Translations under genes and position numbers: made by a program | In this document: piece by piece, positions 32,985-42,243 of the stretch | Layout of the letters: the number at the start of each line of letters is the position of its first letter | How positions within the stretch are numbered: position 1 is the first letter of the stretch | Notes under the pieces: model-generated | Database searches by the model: none | What the model was told of the DNA's origin: nothing | The model's input: the letters and a program-made list of their open reading frames with translations, nothing else | DNA from: Hoeflea marina | GTDB taxonomy: Bacteria; Pseudomonadota; Alphaproteobacteria; Rhizobiales; Rhizobiaceae | Direction: 5' to 3' | Assembly: GCF_003182275.1 (NCBI RefSeq) | Contig: NZ_QGTR01000002.1 | Coordinates: forward strand, 786,237 to 850,236 | Length of the DNA stretch: 64,000 nucleotides

Positions 32985-33025
32985 CCGCGCGGCGGCAGGC
33001 GTAACGAGTATTTGCCGCCGCGCGG
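32985..33025 (+). promoter_or_regulatory. Strong stem-loop between the binding-protein and ATPase genes
   Basis: A perfect 13-bp stem (32985-32997 with 33013-33025) with a 15-base loop, 36 bases after the binding-protein stop. No T tract follows. Such hairpins often stabilise the upstream mRNA or partly end transcription, giving more binding protein than ATPase and permease. Confidence 0.6.
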
Positions 33026-33125
33026 GATCTTGCCACAGTTCGACCCGTGATGCCGAACCGGGCGCAGGTCCGGGCGGTCGAGGCCAGCCAGGCGCTTGCC
33101 CGCCCGCGATGCCGATGGATCCGAC

Positions 33126-34145
33126 ATGAGCTTCCCCGACCCCAAACTAGTCTGCCGCAATGTGTGGAAGCTGTTCGGCGCCGATGCACGGTCCTGGCTC
33201 GAGGCGGGCGGCACCGCCGCCGATGGCGAAGGCATGGCCGCAGCTGGCCTGGTGGGCGCCGTCCGCGATGTCAATCTCGAGGTGCGCGAGGGCGAGATCT
33301 TCGTCATCATGGGCCTGTCGGGCTCCGGCAAATCGACGCTGGTGCGCTGCCTGTCGCGGCTGATCGAGCCCACGAGCGGCGAGATCCTGTTCAAGGGCGA
33401 GAACCTGCTTGCCGCCTCCAGCCAGCGCATGATCGAGATCCGCCGTCATCTCATGGGCATGGTGTTTCAGCATTTCGCGCTGCTGCCGCATCTGAGCGTC
33501 CTCGACAATGTCGCCTTTCCGCTCGACATCCAGGGCATGGGCCGGGCAGGGCGCGAGGCCCGCGCCCGCGAGGTCATCGATCTGGTCGGGCTTGCGGGCA
33601 GGGAGGACGCCTTTCCGCGCCAGCTCTCCGGCGGCCAGCAGCAGCGCGTCGGCATCGCCCGCTCGCTTGCCGTCGAGCCGGAGATCTGGTTCCTCGACGA
33701 GCCGTTCTCGGCGCTCGATCCGCTGATCCGCCGCGAGATGCAGGACGAGTTCATGCGCTTGCAGTCGGTGCTGAGGAAGACCATCGTCTTCATCACCCAT
33801 GATTTCGACGAGGCGATCAGGCTTGCCGACCGCATCGCCATCATGAAGGACGGGGTGATCGTCCAGGCCGGCACGCCCGAGGAGATCGTGCTCAAGCCGG
33901 CGACGGACTATGTGTCCGAATTCACCCGCAACGTCACCCGCGCCAAGGTGGTGCGTGCCGAAAGCCTGATGACGGCCGGCGGCTCCGAAGACGCCGGTCC
34001 GAAGGTCGACGCCCGCGCCACCATCGCCGAGGCGGCGCCCCTGTTTCTCGACGGCGCTTCGCAATTGGGCGTCACCGGTGCCGACGGCGCCGTCATCGGC
34101 ACGCTTCACCGCGACGCCGTCGTCTCCCTGATGCTGAAGGGCTGA
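33126..34145 (+). CDS. Betaine-type ABC transporter ATPase (ProV/OpuAA type)
   Basis: 339 residues. N-terminal CRNVWKLFG is the ProV-type opening, followed by an insertion of about 15 residues, then Walker A GLSGSGKSTLVRCL (~65-78), Q-loop FQHFALLPHLSV, signature LSGGQQQRVGIARSL, Walker B IWFLDEPFSALDPL and switch ITHDFDEAI. The last ~80 residues resemble a single CBS-like regulatory unit (ATIAEAAPLFLDG, then GVTGADGAVIGTL), where osmosensing ProV/OpuA ATPases carry CBS repeats. It follows the hairpin at 32985-33025 and precedes the double permease by 2 bases. Confidence 0.85.
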   Translation: MSFPDPKLVCRNVWKLFGADARSWLEAGGTAADGEGMAAAGLVGAVRDVNLEVREGEIFVIMGLSGSGKSTLVRCLSRLIEPTSGEILFKGENLLAASSQRMIEIRRHLMGMVFQHFALLPHLSVLDNVAFPLDIQGMGRAGREARAREVIDLVGLAGREDAFPRQLSGGQQQRVGIARSLAVEPEIWFLDEPFSALDPLIRREMQDEFMRLQSVLRKTIVFITHDFDEAIRLADRIAIMKDGVIVQAGTPEEIVLKPATDYVSEFTRNVTRAKVVRAESLMTAGGSEDAGPKVDARATIAEAAPLFLDGASQLGVTGADGAVIGTLHRDAVVSLMLKG

Positions 34146-34147
34146 GC

Positions 34148-36175
34148 ATGGCGAGCCCGGACGCACACCTCTCCTCCCCAGCGGCCGGCCCGTGGTCCGC
34201 AAGTCACGCGTCGCGCGTGCCGGTCGTCTGGGGAGTGGTGCTCATCGCCTTCGTCGGCTTCTGGCTCTATGGCCGGTCGCTCGCCGGCTGGGCCTTCGAT
34301 TATCCGCGCGGCTGGACCGTGCCGGCGGCGCGCTGGATCTCGGCGGCGATGAAATGGCTGATCAACGACGCCACCTTCGGCCTGTTCAGCTTCACCGACA
34401 TGACCCGCTTCATCTCCGCCATCGTCGAACTGCCCTACCGGCTGGCGCAGAGCCTGCTGTCGACCGGCTTCCTGGAGGGCAGCGGCTCGTCTGCCGTACA
34501 GATCCTGCCGCCGCTGCCCTGGCTGGCGGTGGTCGGGGCCGTGGCCCTGATGGGCCATGCGCTGGGCGGCCGGCGGCTGGCGGCTCTGGTGTCGGCCTGT
34601 TTCCTGTTCATAGCCGTCTTCGGCCAGTGGTCGAGCGCCATGACCACGCTGGCCTCGATCCTGGTGGCCGCCCCGCTTGGCGTCATTCTGGGCCTGCTCT
34701 GCGGCGTCGCCGCCGTCCGCTGGCGCGGCTTCGAGCGGGCGCTGTCGCCGCTGCTCGACCTGATGCAGACGATCCCGGTCTTCGCCTATCTGGTGCCGGT
34801 GCTCTTCCTCTTCGGCTTCGGCCCGACGGCGGCGGTGATCGCAACGCTCATCTATGCGACGCCGCCGATGACCCGCATCACCATCCTGTCGCTGCGCGCC
34901 GTGCCCTCCGAGGTCATCGACCTGGGCAATATGGTCGGCTGCACCCGGCGGCAGATGACCTGGCGCATCCTGGTGCCGACGGCGCGCGAAAGCCTGATGG
35001 TCGGCATGAACCAGGTGATCATGCTGTCGCTCAACATGGTCATCATCGCCTCGATGATCGGCGCCGGCGGTCTCGGCTTCGACGTTCTGGCGGCGCTGCG
35101 GCGCCTCGATTTCGGAGCCGGGCTTGAGGCTGGCCTGGCGATCGTCGCGCTCGCCATCGCGCTCGACCGGTTGAGCCAGGCCGCCGCCCACCGGCTGGCG
35201 ACGCCGCTCAAGTCCGATGCGCGGAAGGGTTTCGCCGCCCGCCATCCCTATCTGCTGGCGGCGCTTGCCACCATCGGCATCGCCAGCCTGCTGGCGCTGG
35301 TGCTGCCCTGGGTGCACACCTATCCGCAGTCCATGCAGCTCTCCACCGGCGCCTTCTGGTCCGACGTGGTGGCCTGGATCAATGTCAACTACTTCGACAC
35401 GCTCGAAGCGGCCAAGAACGCGGTGCTGCTCAACATCCTCATTCCCTTCAAGCGGCTCCTGGCGACGCTGCCCTGGCTCGGCGTGGTCGGCCTGCTCGGC
35501 TTTGCCGGCTTCAGGCTGGGCGGGCTGCGGCTGGCGCTGCTGACGGCGGGGCTGTCGTTTCTCATCGCCGCCACCGGGCAATGGGAGAAGGCGATGATCA
35601 CCGTCTATCTCTGCGGCATCTCCGTCATCATCGCCTCGCTGATCGGCATCCCGATCGGCATCGTCACCGCCTCGCGCGACCGGCTCTGGTCGGTGGTCCA
35701 GGTGATCATCGACACGCTGCAGACGCTGCCGAGCTTCGTCTACCTGATGCCGGCGGTGATGCTGTTCCGCGTCGGCGATTTCACCGCCATGATCGCCATC
35801 GTTGCCTTCGCCGTGGCGCCGGCCATCCGCTACACCGTGCTCGGCATCCGCAAGGTCGACCCAAGGCTGATTGAGGCCGGCCGCGCCATGGGCTGCACCG
35901 AGTGGCAGCTGCTCACCCGCATCAAGCTCAAGCTCGCCTTTCCGGAAATCATGCTCGGTCTCAACCAGACCATCATGTTCGCGCTCTCCATGCTGGTCAT
36001 CACCGCGCTGGTGGGCACCCGCGATCTCGGCCAGGAAGTCTACATCGCACTCACCAAGGCCGACACGGGCAGGGGGCTGGTGGCGGGCCTCGCAGTGGCC
36101 TTCATCGCCATCATCGCCGACCGGCTGATCTCGGCCGGCGCCGGCCGGGTGCGGGCCCGGCTGGGGCTGGAGTGA
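34148..36175 (+). CDS. Betaine-type ABC permease with two fused ProW-like domains
   Basis: 675 residues, about twice the usual ProW/OpuAB length. Each half carries its own binding-protein-dependent permease domain with coupling loop: GNMVGCTRRQMTWRILVPTA in the first and GRAMGCTEWQLLTRIKLKLA in the second. Both halves share LLDLMQTIPVFAYL / IIDTLQTLPSFVYL and MNQVIMLSLNMVI / LNQTIMFALSMLV, so the protein arose by fusion or internal duplication of a ProW gene. One chain can therefore supply the whole channel. It is part of the operon from 31965 to 39539. Confidence 0.85.
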   Translation: MASPDAHLSSPAAGPWSASHASRVPVVWGVVLIAFVGFWLYGRSLAGWAFDYPRGWTVPAARWISAAMKWLINDATFGLFSFTDMTRFISAIVELPYRLAQSLLSTGFLEGSGSSAVQILPPLPWLAVVGAVALMGHALGGRRLAALVSACFLFIAVFGQWSSAMTTLASILVAAPLGVILGLLCGVAAVRWRGFERALSPLLDLMQTIPVFAYLVPVLFLFGFGPTAAVIATLIYATPPMTRITILSLRAVPSEVIDLGNMVGCTRRQMTWRILVPTARESLMVGMNQVIMLSLNMVIIASMIGAGGLGFDVLAALRRLDFGAGLEAGLAIVALAIALDRLSQAAAHRLATPLKSDARKGFAARHPYLLAALATIGIASLLALVLPWVHTYPQSMQLSTGAFWSDVVAWINVNYFDTLEAAKNAVLLNILIPFKRLLATLPWLGVVGLLGFAGFRLGGLRLALLTAGLSFLIAATGQWEKAMITVYLCGISVIIASLIGIPIGIVTASRDRLWSVVQVIIDTLQTLPSFVYLMPAVMLFRVGDFTAMIAIVAFAVAPAIRYTVLGIRKVDPRLIEAGRAMGCTEWQLLTRIKLKLAFPEIMLGLNQTIMFALSMLVITALVGTRDLGQEVYIALTKADTGRGLVAGLAVAFIAIIADRLISAGAGRVRARLGLE

Positions 36176-36180
36176 GCGTC

Positions 36181-37101
36181 ATGGCGGACATCATTCGACC
36201 CGCAACCGAAAACCGCATCCGGGCGCTGCCGTGCTTTTCCGGCGCCATCGCCATCGAGCCGCTCAAGGGCGGGCTGTCGAATGAAAGCTGGCTGGTATCC
36301 GACCGTGCCGGCCGCCATGTGGTGCGCTTCGGCAGTGATTATCCCTTCCACCATGTCATCCGCGAACGCGAGATCATGACCGCGCGCGCCGCGCATGAGG
36401 CGGGTTTCGCCCCCAGGGTGGAACATGCCGAACCCGGCATCATGGTCTCGGAGTTCATCGACGCGCGCACCTTGGACGCCGCCGATGTGTGCGCCAATGC
36501 CGGTCGCATCGGCCGTTTCATCGGCGATTTTCACCGCACCATGCCGCGCCATGTCCGCGGTCCCGGCTTCATGTTCTGGGTCTTCCACGTCATCCGCGAT
36601 TATGCCCGTACGCTGGAGCAGGGCGGCTCGCGCATGGCCGAACGCCTCGGCTTCTGGCTGGCGATGGCCGAGGAATTCGAGGCGGCGCAGGTGCCGCTGC
36701 CCGTCGTCTTCGGCCACAATGACCTGCTCCCGGCCAACTTCATGGATGACGGCTCCCGGCTCTGGCTGATCGATTTCGAATATTCCGGCTTCAACACCGC
36801 CCTGTTCGACATCGCCGGCGCCGCCTCCAATGCCGGCATGGCCGCGGAGCAATCCGCCGAACTCATTCAGTCCTGCATCGGTCATGCGCCCGACGCGGCC
36901 TTCCTGCGCGCCTTCGAAGCCATGCAGTGTGCCTCGCTGCTGCGCGAAACGCTGTGGAGCCTCGTCTCCGAACTGCATCTCGATGCCCCCGGCGTCGACT
37001 ATCAGGCCTATACGGCGGAGAACCTAGCCCGCTTTCAATCCGCCCTCGACAATTGGCGAACCACCCACGGCATCAAGACCAACGGAAAGATCCATCCATG
37101 A
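36181..37101 (+). CDS. APH/choline-kinase-fold phosphotransferase
   Basis: 306 residues. KGGLSNESWLV (~31-41) is the nucleotide loop, VFGHNDLLPANFMDD the catalytic loop (Asp base, Asn metal ligand), and WLIDFEYSGFN the DFG-like metal site; this combination is closest to choline/ethanolamine or LicA-like kinases. It begins 5 bases after the permease gene and ends overlapping the dehydrogenase gene (ATGA at 37098-37101). Position suggests it phosphorylates the imported compound or an intermediate. Its product could also be the DeoR effector. Substrate not determined; a second paralog sits at 41301-42212. Confidence 0.75.
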   Translation: MADIIRPATENRIRALPCFSGAIAIEPLKGGLSNESWLVSDRAGRHVVRFGSDYPFHHVIREREIMTARAAHEAGFAPRVEHAEPGIMVSEFIDARTLDAADVCANAGRIGRFIGDFHRTMPRHVRGPGFMFWVFHVIRDYARTLEQGGSRMAERLGFWLAMAEEFEAAQVPLPVVFGHNDLLPANFMDDGSRLWLIDFEYSGFNTALFDIAGAASNAGMAAEQSAELIQSCIGHAPDAAFLRAFEAMQCASLLRETLWSLVSELHLDAPGVDYQAYTAENLARFQSALDNWRTTHGIKTNGKIHP

Positions 37102-39539
37102 CCCTCCCGGACAGAGCCCAGATCGTCGTCATCGGCGGCGGCATCATCGGCTGCTCCACCGCCTACCATCTGGCCCGCGATCACAAGGCCGATGTCGTGC
37201 TCATCGAACAGGGCAAGCTCACTTCCGGCTCGACCTGGCATGCGGCAGGCCTGGTCGGCCAGTTGCGCTCCTCGGCCTCGATCACCAAGGTGCTCAAATA
37301 TTCGGTCGATCTCTACAAGCGGCTCGACGCCGAGACCGGGCTCGAAACCGGCTGGAAGATGACCGGCTGCCTCAGGCTTGCCACCAATGAGGACCGGTGG
37401 ACCGAATTCAAGCGGCTCGCCACCACTGCCGGCTCCTTCGGCATGGACATGCACCTGCTTTCGCCCGCCGAGGTGAAAGCCATGTGGCCGCTGATGAATG
37501 TCGATGATCTGGTCGGCGCCAGCTGGCTGCCGACCGACGGGCAGGCGAGCCCGTCGGACATCACCCAGTCGCTGGCCAAGGGCGCGCGCATGCACGGCGC
37601 CAGAATCCACGAAAATGTTCGTGTCACCGGCTTTGACATGCATGAGGGCCACATCGTCGCGGTGAAGACCGACCGGGGCGACATTGCCTGCGACAAGGTG
37701 GTCAACTGCGGCGGCCAGTGGGCCCGGCAGCTGGGCGCGATGGCCGGCATCAACGTGCCGCTGCAGCCGGTCAAGCACCAGTACATCATCACCGATCGCA
37801 TCGAGGGGCTCGCGTCCGACGCGCCCACCATTCGCGATCCCGACCGGCGCACCTATTTCAAGGAGGAGGTCGGAGGCCTGGTGATGGGCGGCTACGAACC
37901 CAACCCGCAGGCCTGGACGACGGGCGACGTGCCCAGCGACTGGGAGTTCCGGCTCTTCGACGACGACTTCGACCATTTCGAGCAGCACATGACTCAGGCC
38001 ATGGAGCGGATTCCGGCGCTCGGCCAGGTCGGCGTCAAGCAGATGATCAACGGCCCGGAGAGCTTCACGCCGGACGGCAATTTTATCCTCGGTGCAGCAC
38101 CCGAATGTGACAACATGTATGTCGGCGCCGGCTTCAACGCCTTCGGCATCGCCTCGGGCGGCGGCGCCGGCTGGGTGCTGGCCGAATGGGTGATGGCGGG
38201 CGAAGCGCCGCTCGATCTCTGGGTGGTCGACATCCGCCGCTTCGCCGGGATGCACAGCGACCGGCAATGGGTCTGCGACCGCACGCTCGAGGCCTACGGC
38301 AAGCACTACACGATCGGCTTCCCGCACGAGGAGTACACTTCGGGGCGGCCCCGCATCGTCTCGCCGCTTTACGAACGGCTGAAATCGCACCGCGCCGTCT
38401 TCGGCTCCAAGCTCGGCTGGGAACGGCCGAACTGGTTCGCGCCCGAGGGCGTCGAGCCGCGCGACATCCCCGCGATGGGCCGGCAGAACTGGTTTGATGC
38501 GGTGGGCCTCGAGCATCGCCATGTGCGAGAGCATGTCGGCATTTTCGACCAGTCCTCCTTCGCCAAGTACGAAATGACCGGCGCGGACGCGCTGGCTGCA
38601 CTCAACCGGATCTGCGCCAACAGGATCGACAGGCCGGTGGGCCGGCTCACCTACACGCAGCTCCTCAACTCAAGGGGCGGTATCGAGGCGGACCTGACCG
38701 TGGCGCGGCTCGGCGAGGAGCGCTTCTACATCGTCACCGGCACCGGCTTCCGCACCCATGATCTGGCCTGGATCCGCGAGCACCTGCCGGAGGGGGGCGA
38801 TGTCACGCTCACCGACATCACCGAGACCTTCGGTACCTTGTCGCTGATGGGGCCGGACGCCCGCCATGTGCTGGAGAAGGTCACCGACGCGGGTGTCGGG
38901 AACGTGGCGTTCCCCTTCGGCCATGCCCGCGAGATCGCCATCGCCGGCCACACGGTCCGGGCGCTGCGCGTCACCTATGTAGGCGAACTCGGCTGGGAAC
39001 TGCATGTGCCGATTGCGGCCACCGGCGAGGTCTTCGACGCGTTGATGGCGGCCGGTGCGCCGTTCGACATCCGCCCGGTGGGCTACCGGGCGCTGGAATC
39101 ATTGAGACTCGAAAAGGGTTACCGCGCCTGGGGCTCCGACATCACCCCCAACGACACCCCCTTCGAGGCGGGACTCGGCTGGGCGGTGAAGCTGAAGTCC
39201 AACATCGACTTCATCGGCGCCAGGGCCTTGCGGGCGATTGCCGGCAAGCCCTTGACCAAACGGCTGGCCGCTTTCGTCATCGACGATCCGGATGCGGTGC
39301 TGGTCGGGCGCGAGACCATCCTGCGCAACGGCCAGCCGGTGGGCTATCTCACCTCGGGCGGATACGGCTACACGGTCGGAAAATCCATCGGCTACGGCTA
39401 CGTCCGCGACGAGGACGGCGTGTCCGATGACTTCCTTGCTAGGGGCGATTACGAACTGGTCATCGCGCTCGCGAAATTCCCGGCGCGCATCCATCTCGCA
39501 CCGCCGGTCGATCCGGACAACGCGAGGGTGAAGGCCTGA
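37098..39539 (+). CDS. FAD-dependent dimethylglycine/sarcosine-dehydrogenase-type enzyme with GcvT domain
   Basis: 813 residues. The N-terminal FAD domain starts IVVIGGGIIGCSTAYHLA (~8-25), and SGSTWHAAGLVGQLRSS contains the Trp-His where FAD is covalently attached in dimethylglycine dehydrogenase. From ~residue 430 the protein is a GcvT/aminomethyltransferase domain (GRLTYTQLLNSRGGIEADLT, GYRALESLRLEKGYRAWGSD), which binds tetrahydrofolate and captures the released methyl as methylene-THF. The expected reaction is oxidative N-demethylation of a methylated glycine or similar amine. Its operon partners are a betaine-type importer and a kinase. Confidence 0.85.
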   Translation: MTLPDRAQIVVIGGGIIGCSTAYHLARDHKADVVLIEQGKLTSGSTWHAAGLVGQLRSSASITKVLKYSVDLYKRLDAETGLETGWKMTGCLRLATNEDRWTEFKRLATTAGSFGMDMHLLSPAEVKAMWPLMNVDDLVGASWLPTDGQASPSDITQSLAKGARMHGARIHENVRVTGFDMHEGHIVAVKTDRGDIACDKVVNCGGQWARQLGAMAGINVPLQPVKHQYIITDRIEGLASDAPTIRDPDRRTYFKEEVGGLVMGGYEPNPQAWTTGDVPSDWEFRLFDDDFDHFEQHMTQAMERIPALGQVGVKQMINGPESFTPDGNFILGAAPECDNMYVGAGFNAFGIASGGGAGWVLAEWVMAGEAPLDLWVVDIRRFAGMHSDRQWVCDRTLEAYGKHYTIGFPHEEYTSGRPRIVSPLYERLKSHRAVFGSKLGWERPNWFAPEGVEPRDIPAMGRQNWFDAVGLEHRHVREHVGIFDQSSFAKYEMTGADALAALNRICANRIDRPVGRLTYTQLLNSRGGIEADLTVARLGEERFYIVTGTGFRTHDLAWIREHLPEGGDVTLTDITETFGTLSLMGPDARHVLEKVTDAGVGNVAFPFGHAREIAIAGHTVRALRVTYVGELGWELHVPIAATGEVFDALMAAGAPFDIRPVGYRALESLRLEKGYRAWGSDITPNDTPFEAGLGWAVKLKSNIDFIGARALRAIAGKPLTKRLAAFVIDDPDAVLVGRETILRNGQPVGYLTSGGYGYTVGKSIGYGYVRDEDGVSDDFLARGDYELVIALAKFPARIHLAPPVDPDNARVKA

Positions 39540-39596
39540 TCTCCGGAAGCGGGCAGCGCAATGCCATGTTTTCGGCGCAGCCGGATCACAGGCAAA

Positions 39597-39630
39597 CCAA
39601 AGGGCGCGAAATCTCTCTCGCGCCCTTTGG
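39597..39630. terminator. Bidirectional terminator-like stem-loop
   Basis: A perfect 13-bp stem (39597-39609 with 39618-39630) with an 8-base loop lies between the convergent dehydrogenase (plus) and MipA-type (minus) genes. On the minus strand the stem is followed by TTTG. Confidence 0.75.
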
Positions 39631-39653
39631 CAAATCAGGAGGGGCGGCCAGGA

Positions 39654-40454
39654 TCAGAACCCGATCTGGAACTTGCGGATCAGGCCGATGCGGGCGGTGT
39701 ACTGGTCCTTCGAGCCGGCGGCGATCAGCGGCGAATCGGCCGCGTCGCCCACCAGTCGGTTCCAGCTGGCGCCGGCTTCGCCCGCCCAATGGTCGTTGAA
39801 ATCATAGCGCGCATTGACCGCCACGCCGACCGACTTGAGCCCGCCGCCGGCGCTGTAGGCCGAGTAGCCCGACGTGATCGATTCCGCGGGGGTCACGCCG
39901 AAATAGGCATTCATGTAGTCGGCCGAGGCGAAGGAAAGGCGCGGTCCGGCCGACAGCGTCAGCCGCGACACCGGCTCGATCAGATAGTCCGCGCCGATTT
40001 CCGCCACGATGCCGTGGTGGCCCGACACGCCGTAGCGGACGTCGCCGAAGACGCTGACCGGGCCGGCGGTGTATTTGAGGCCGGCGCCGAGCTCGATCGC
40101 GGCATCGACCGGCTCCATGCCGGTGAGAGCCGGCTCGTCGCCGGCGTCACGCTCGCCGATGTAGCGGAAGGACGGTCGGAAGTTGAGGCCCTCGTTGTCG
40201 CCGCCGCCGAGCGAAAAGCCGTTGGAGAGCCTGAGATAGTTGAAGCTGATGATCGGATAGGGGCTGAGCAGATAGCGGTTCGAGCCCTCGTAGCTGGGTG
40301 CCACCATGCCGCCAAGGCCGACTTCGAAGCCGATGCCCGGCGCCGATGCGTCCTGGGCCGAGGCCGAAAGCGGCAGCACAAGCATCGCCGCTCCGCAGCC
40401 AAGCATCAGGGTCGTGGTGCGCAATCTCTGCATGGTCATGAACGTCGCTTTCAT
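39654..40454 (-). CDS. MipA/OmpV family outer-membrane protein
   Basis: 266 residues. Signal peptide with cleavage near ASAQD (about residue 34 from the ATG at 40454; an ATG six codons later is an alternative start). The mature part has the family pattern: GFEVGLGGMVAPSYEGSNRYLLSPYPIIS at the N-terminus, alternating beta-strands and a C-terminal RIGLIRKFQIGF ending in Phe, expected for an outer-membrane barrel. The family is linked to murein-hydrolase scaffolding or to undefined channel roles. A minus-strand promoter candidate is at 40535-40507. Confidence 0.85.
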   Translation of the reverse strand: MKATFMTMQRLRTTTLMLGCGAAMLVLPLSASAQDASAPGIGFEVGLGGMVAPSYEGSNRYLLSPYPIISFNYLRLSNGFSLGGGDNEGLNFRPSFRYIGERDAGDEPALTGMEPVDAAIELGAGLKYTAGPVSVFGDVRYGVSGHHGIVAEIGADYLIEPVSRLTLSAGPRLSFASADYMNAYFGVTPAESITSGYSAYSAGGGLKSVGVAVNARYDFNDHWAGEAGASWNRLVGDAADSPLIAAGSKDQYTARIGLIRKFQIGF

Positions 40455-40506
40455 TGGATCTCGGCCGGCCGGGCAGGGCGGTGGTAGCACCCATTAAGCG
40501 GCGCGA

Positions 40507-40535
40507 TCCCTAAATATTGTCTTTCATTTTTGCAA
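40507..40535 (-). promoter_or_regulatory. Candidate promoter for the MipA-type gene
   Basis: Minus strand TTGCAA (40535-40530), 17-base spacer, TAGGGA (40512-40507), about 50 bases upstream of the start codon in an AT-richer patch. Confidence 0.4.
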
Positions 40536-40552
40536 ATCGGCCGCTTTCCCCC

Positions 40553-41185
40553 TCACCGTACCTTCATTGCCACACAGCGGCTCGGTTCGGTGCCGGCTTC
40601 GCCGGGCATCGAGATGTAGGGGCCGGTGTCGTCGATCAGCTTGAGCATTCCCTTTTCCTCGAAGGAGGCCACATGGGCGCCGAAGCTGCTCGCCCACATG
40701 AGATCCTTGATGGTCAGCACGATCACGCCCCCGGGCCGGCAGATGCGGACGAGGTCATCGAGCCCTTCCGATCCGACATGGCCGGCAGTGAACACGCCGG
40801 TCGAGATAATGGCGGCGAAACGGTCGCTCGGAAACGGCAGCTCGCCGCCGAGCGGTGCCCGGTGCAGCGCGGTATAGATGCGCTTGCGTTCGGCCACCTT
40901 GAGCATGCCCTCGGAGATGTCGAGCGCCTCGGCTTCGGGATAGCCGAGGATCGCCAGCCACTCGCCGATCAGGCCGGTGCCGGCGCCGGCGTCGAGCAGC
41001 GGCGCCGCGCCTTTTTCGACATGGCGCGCGAGCATGGCGAGAGCGATCGCCGGGTGGCGGTAGCCGACCTTGGACATGTCGGCGTCGTAGTTCTCCGCCC
41101 AGTCGTTGTAGAGACTGGCGAGTTCCTCGGGCTTTTGCGCCGAATAGACCCCGCTGAGCCGCGCCGTCTTGTCCTGGTCGTTCAT
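40553..41185 (-). CDS. Class I SAM-dependent methyltransferase
   Basis: 210 residues. PLLDAGAGTGLIGEWLAILG (~63-82) is motif I for SAM binding, ALDISEGMLKVAERK motif II, and LVRICRPGGVIVLTIKD the post-motif strand. The N-terminal ELASLYNDWAENYDADM is typical of small-molecule methyltransferases of the Methyltransf_11/UbiE-like group. GGAG lies before the ATG at 41185. It is divergent from the kinase gene at 41301. Substrate unknown; cytoplasmic. Confidence 0.8.
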   Translation of the reverse strand: MNDQDKTARLSGVYSAQKPEELASLYNDWAENYDADMSKVGYRHPAIALAMLARHVEKGAAPLLDAGAGTGLIGEWLAILGYPEAEALDISEGMLKVAERKRIYTALHRAPLGGELPFPSDRFAAIISTGVFTAGHVGSEGLDDLVRICRPGGVIVLTIKDLMWASSFGAHVASFEEKGMLKLIDDTGPYISMPGEAGTEPSRCVAMKVR

Positions 41186-41300
41186 TGCGTTCTCCGATCG
41201 CGATTGCATCTTTGCCTGCCAAACCATAACCTTGGCCCGGACTTTGTGAAACTGTGCCGGACAAGATATTGCGGCGGGCCGGGCCGGCGGAGGCGAGAGC

Positions 41301-42212
41301 ATGGACACGGAATCCGAACACCGGCTTCAGCATGCGCTGGCGACCATCGCCGCGCTGGACGGTCACATTGGTCCGGTCGAACGGCTCGGCGGCCTGACCA
41401 ATCTTGTCTTCCGCGTCGGCGACTACTGCCTCAGGCTGCCGGGCAAGGGCACGGAGGAGTACATCAACCGCGCCCATGAGGCGGTCGCGGCGCGCGAGGC
41501 GGCCGGCGCCGGCGTCAGCCCAGAGGTGGTCCATGTCGATGCCGCCACCGGCATCATGGTCACCTGTTTCATCGAGGGGGCGAGGACGATGTCGCCGAGG
41601 GCCTTCCGCGACGACCCCGGCTCGGTGCGCCGCGCCGGGGAGGCGTTCAGGCAGTTGCACGGCTCGGGCGCGCAATTCCCCTCCACCTTCGACCTCTTCG
41701 CCATGATCGACGACTATCTGTCGATCCTGTCGAAAAAGGACGTGGCGCTGCCTCATGGCTATCATGATGCCGTAGCCCTGGCGGAGAATGTCCGTGCCGC
41801 GCTCGCCGCCCGTTCACTGCCGTCCGTCACCTGCCATTGCGACCCGCTGTGCGAGAACTTCCTCGACACGGGCGAACGCATCTGGATCGTCGACTGGGAA
41901 TATTCCGGCATGAACGATCCGATGTGGGATCTCGGCGACCTGTCGGTGGAGGGCGAATTCGACGCCGACCAGGACGAGGCGTTGCTCGATGCCTATTTCG
42001 GCGGCGTGCCTGCTCCCGCCGATCGCGGTCGCATGGTCATCTACAAGGCGATGTGCGATCTTCTGTGGACCCTGTGGGGACTGATCCAGCTCGCCAACGG
42101 CAATCCCGCGGATGATTTCCGCGCCTATGCAGAGCGCCGATTTGCCCGCTGCCGCAAGCTGATGGCATCGGTGGAATTCGCCACCAGTCTCGAAGCGGTG
42201 CGCCGCGGCTGA
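41301..42212 (+). CDS. Choline-kinase/LicA-like phosphotransferase
   Basis: 303 residues. ERLGGLTNLVFRV (~27-39) is the nucleotide loop, VTCHCDPLCENFLD the catalytic loop (His-x-Asp, Asn), and IWIVDWEYSGMNDPMWDLGDLS the metal site, a strong match to the choline/ethanolamine kinase block. Compared with the paralog at 36181 it is closer to true choline kinases (WEYSGMNDPMWDLG). Likely reaction: ATP-dependent phosphorylation of choline, ethanolamine or a thiamine-like alcohol. It is followed after 31 bases by the CYTH-CHAD gene on the same strand. Confidence 0.8.
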   Translation: MDTESEHRLQHALATIAALDGHIGPVERLGGLTNLVFRVGDYCLRLPGKGTEEYINRAHEAVAAREAAGAGVSPEVVHVDAATGIMVTCFIEGARTMSPRAFRDDPGSVRRAGEAFRQLHGSGAQFPSTFDLFAMIDDYLSILSKKDVALPHGYHDAVALAENVRAALAARSLPSVTCHCDPLCENFLDTGERIWIVDWEYSGMNDPMWDLGDLSVEGEFDADQDEALLDAYFGGVPAPADRGRMVIYKAMCDLLWTLWGLIQLANGNPADDFRAYAERRFARCRKLMASVEFATSLEAVRRG

Positions 42213-42243
42213 TGGTTCGTGTGTCCGTGTCTGGAGCAGAGCA

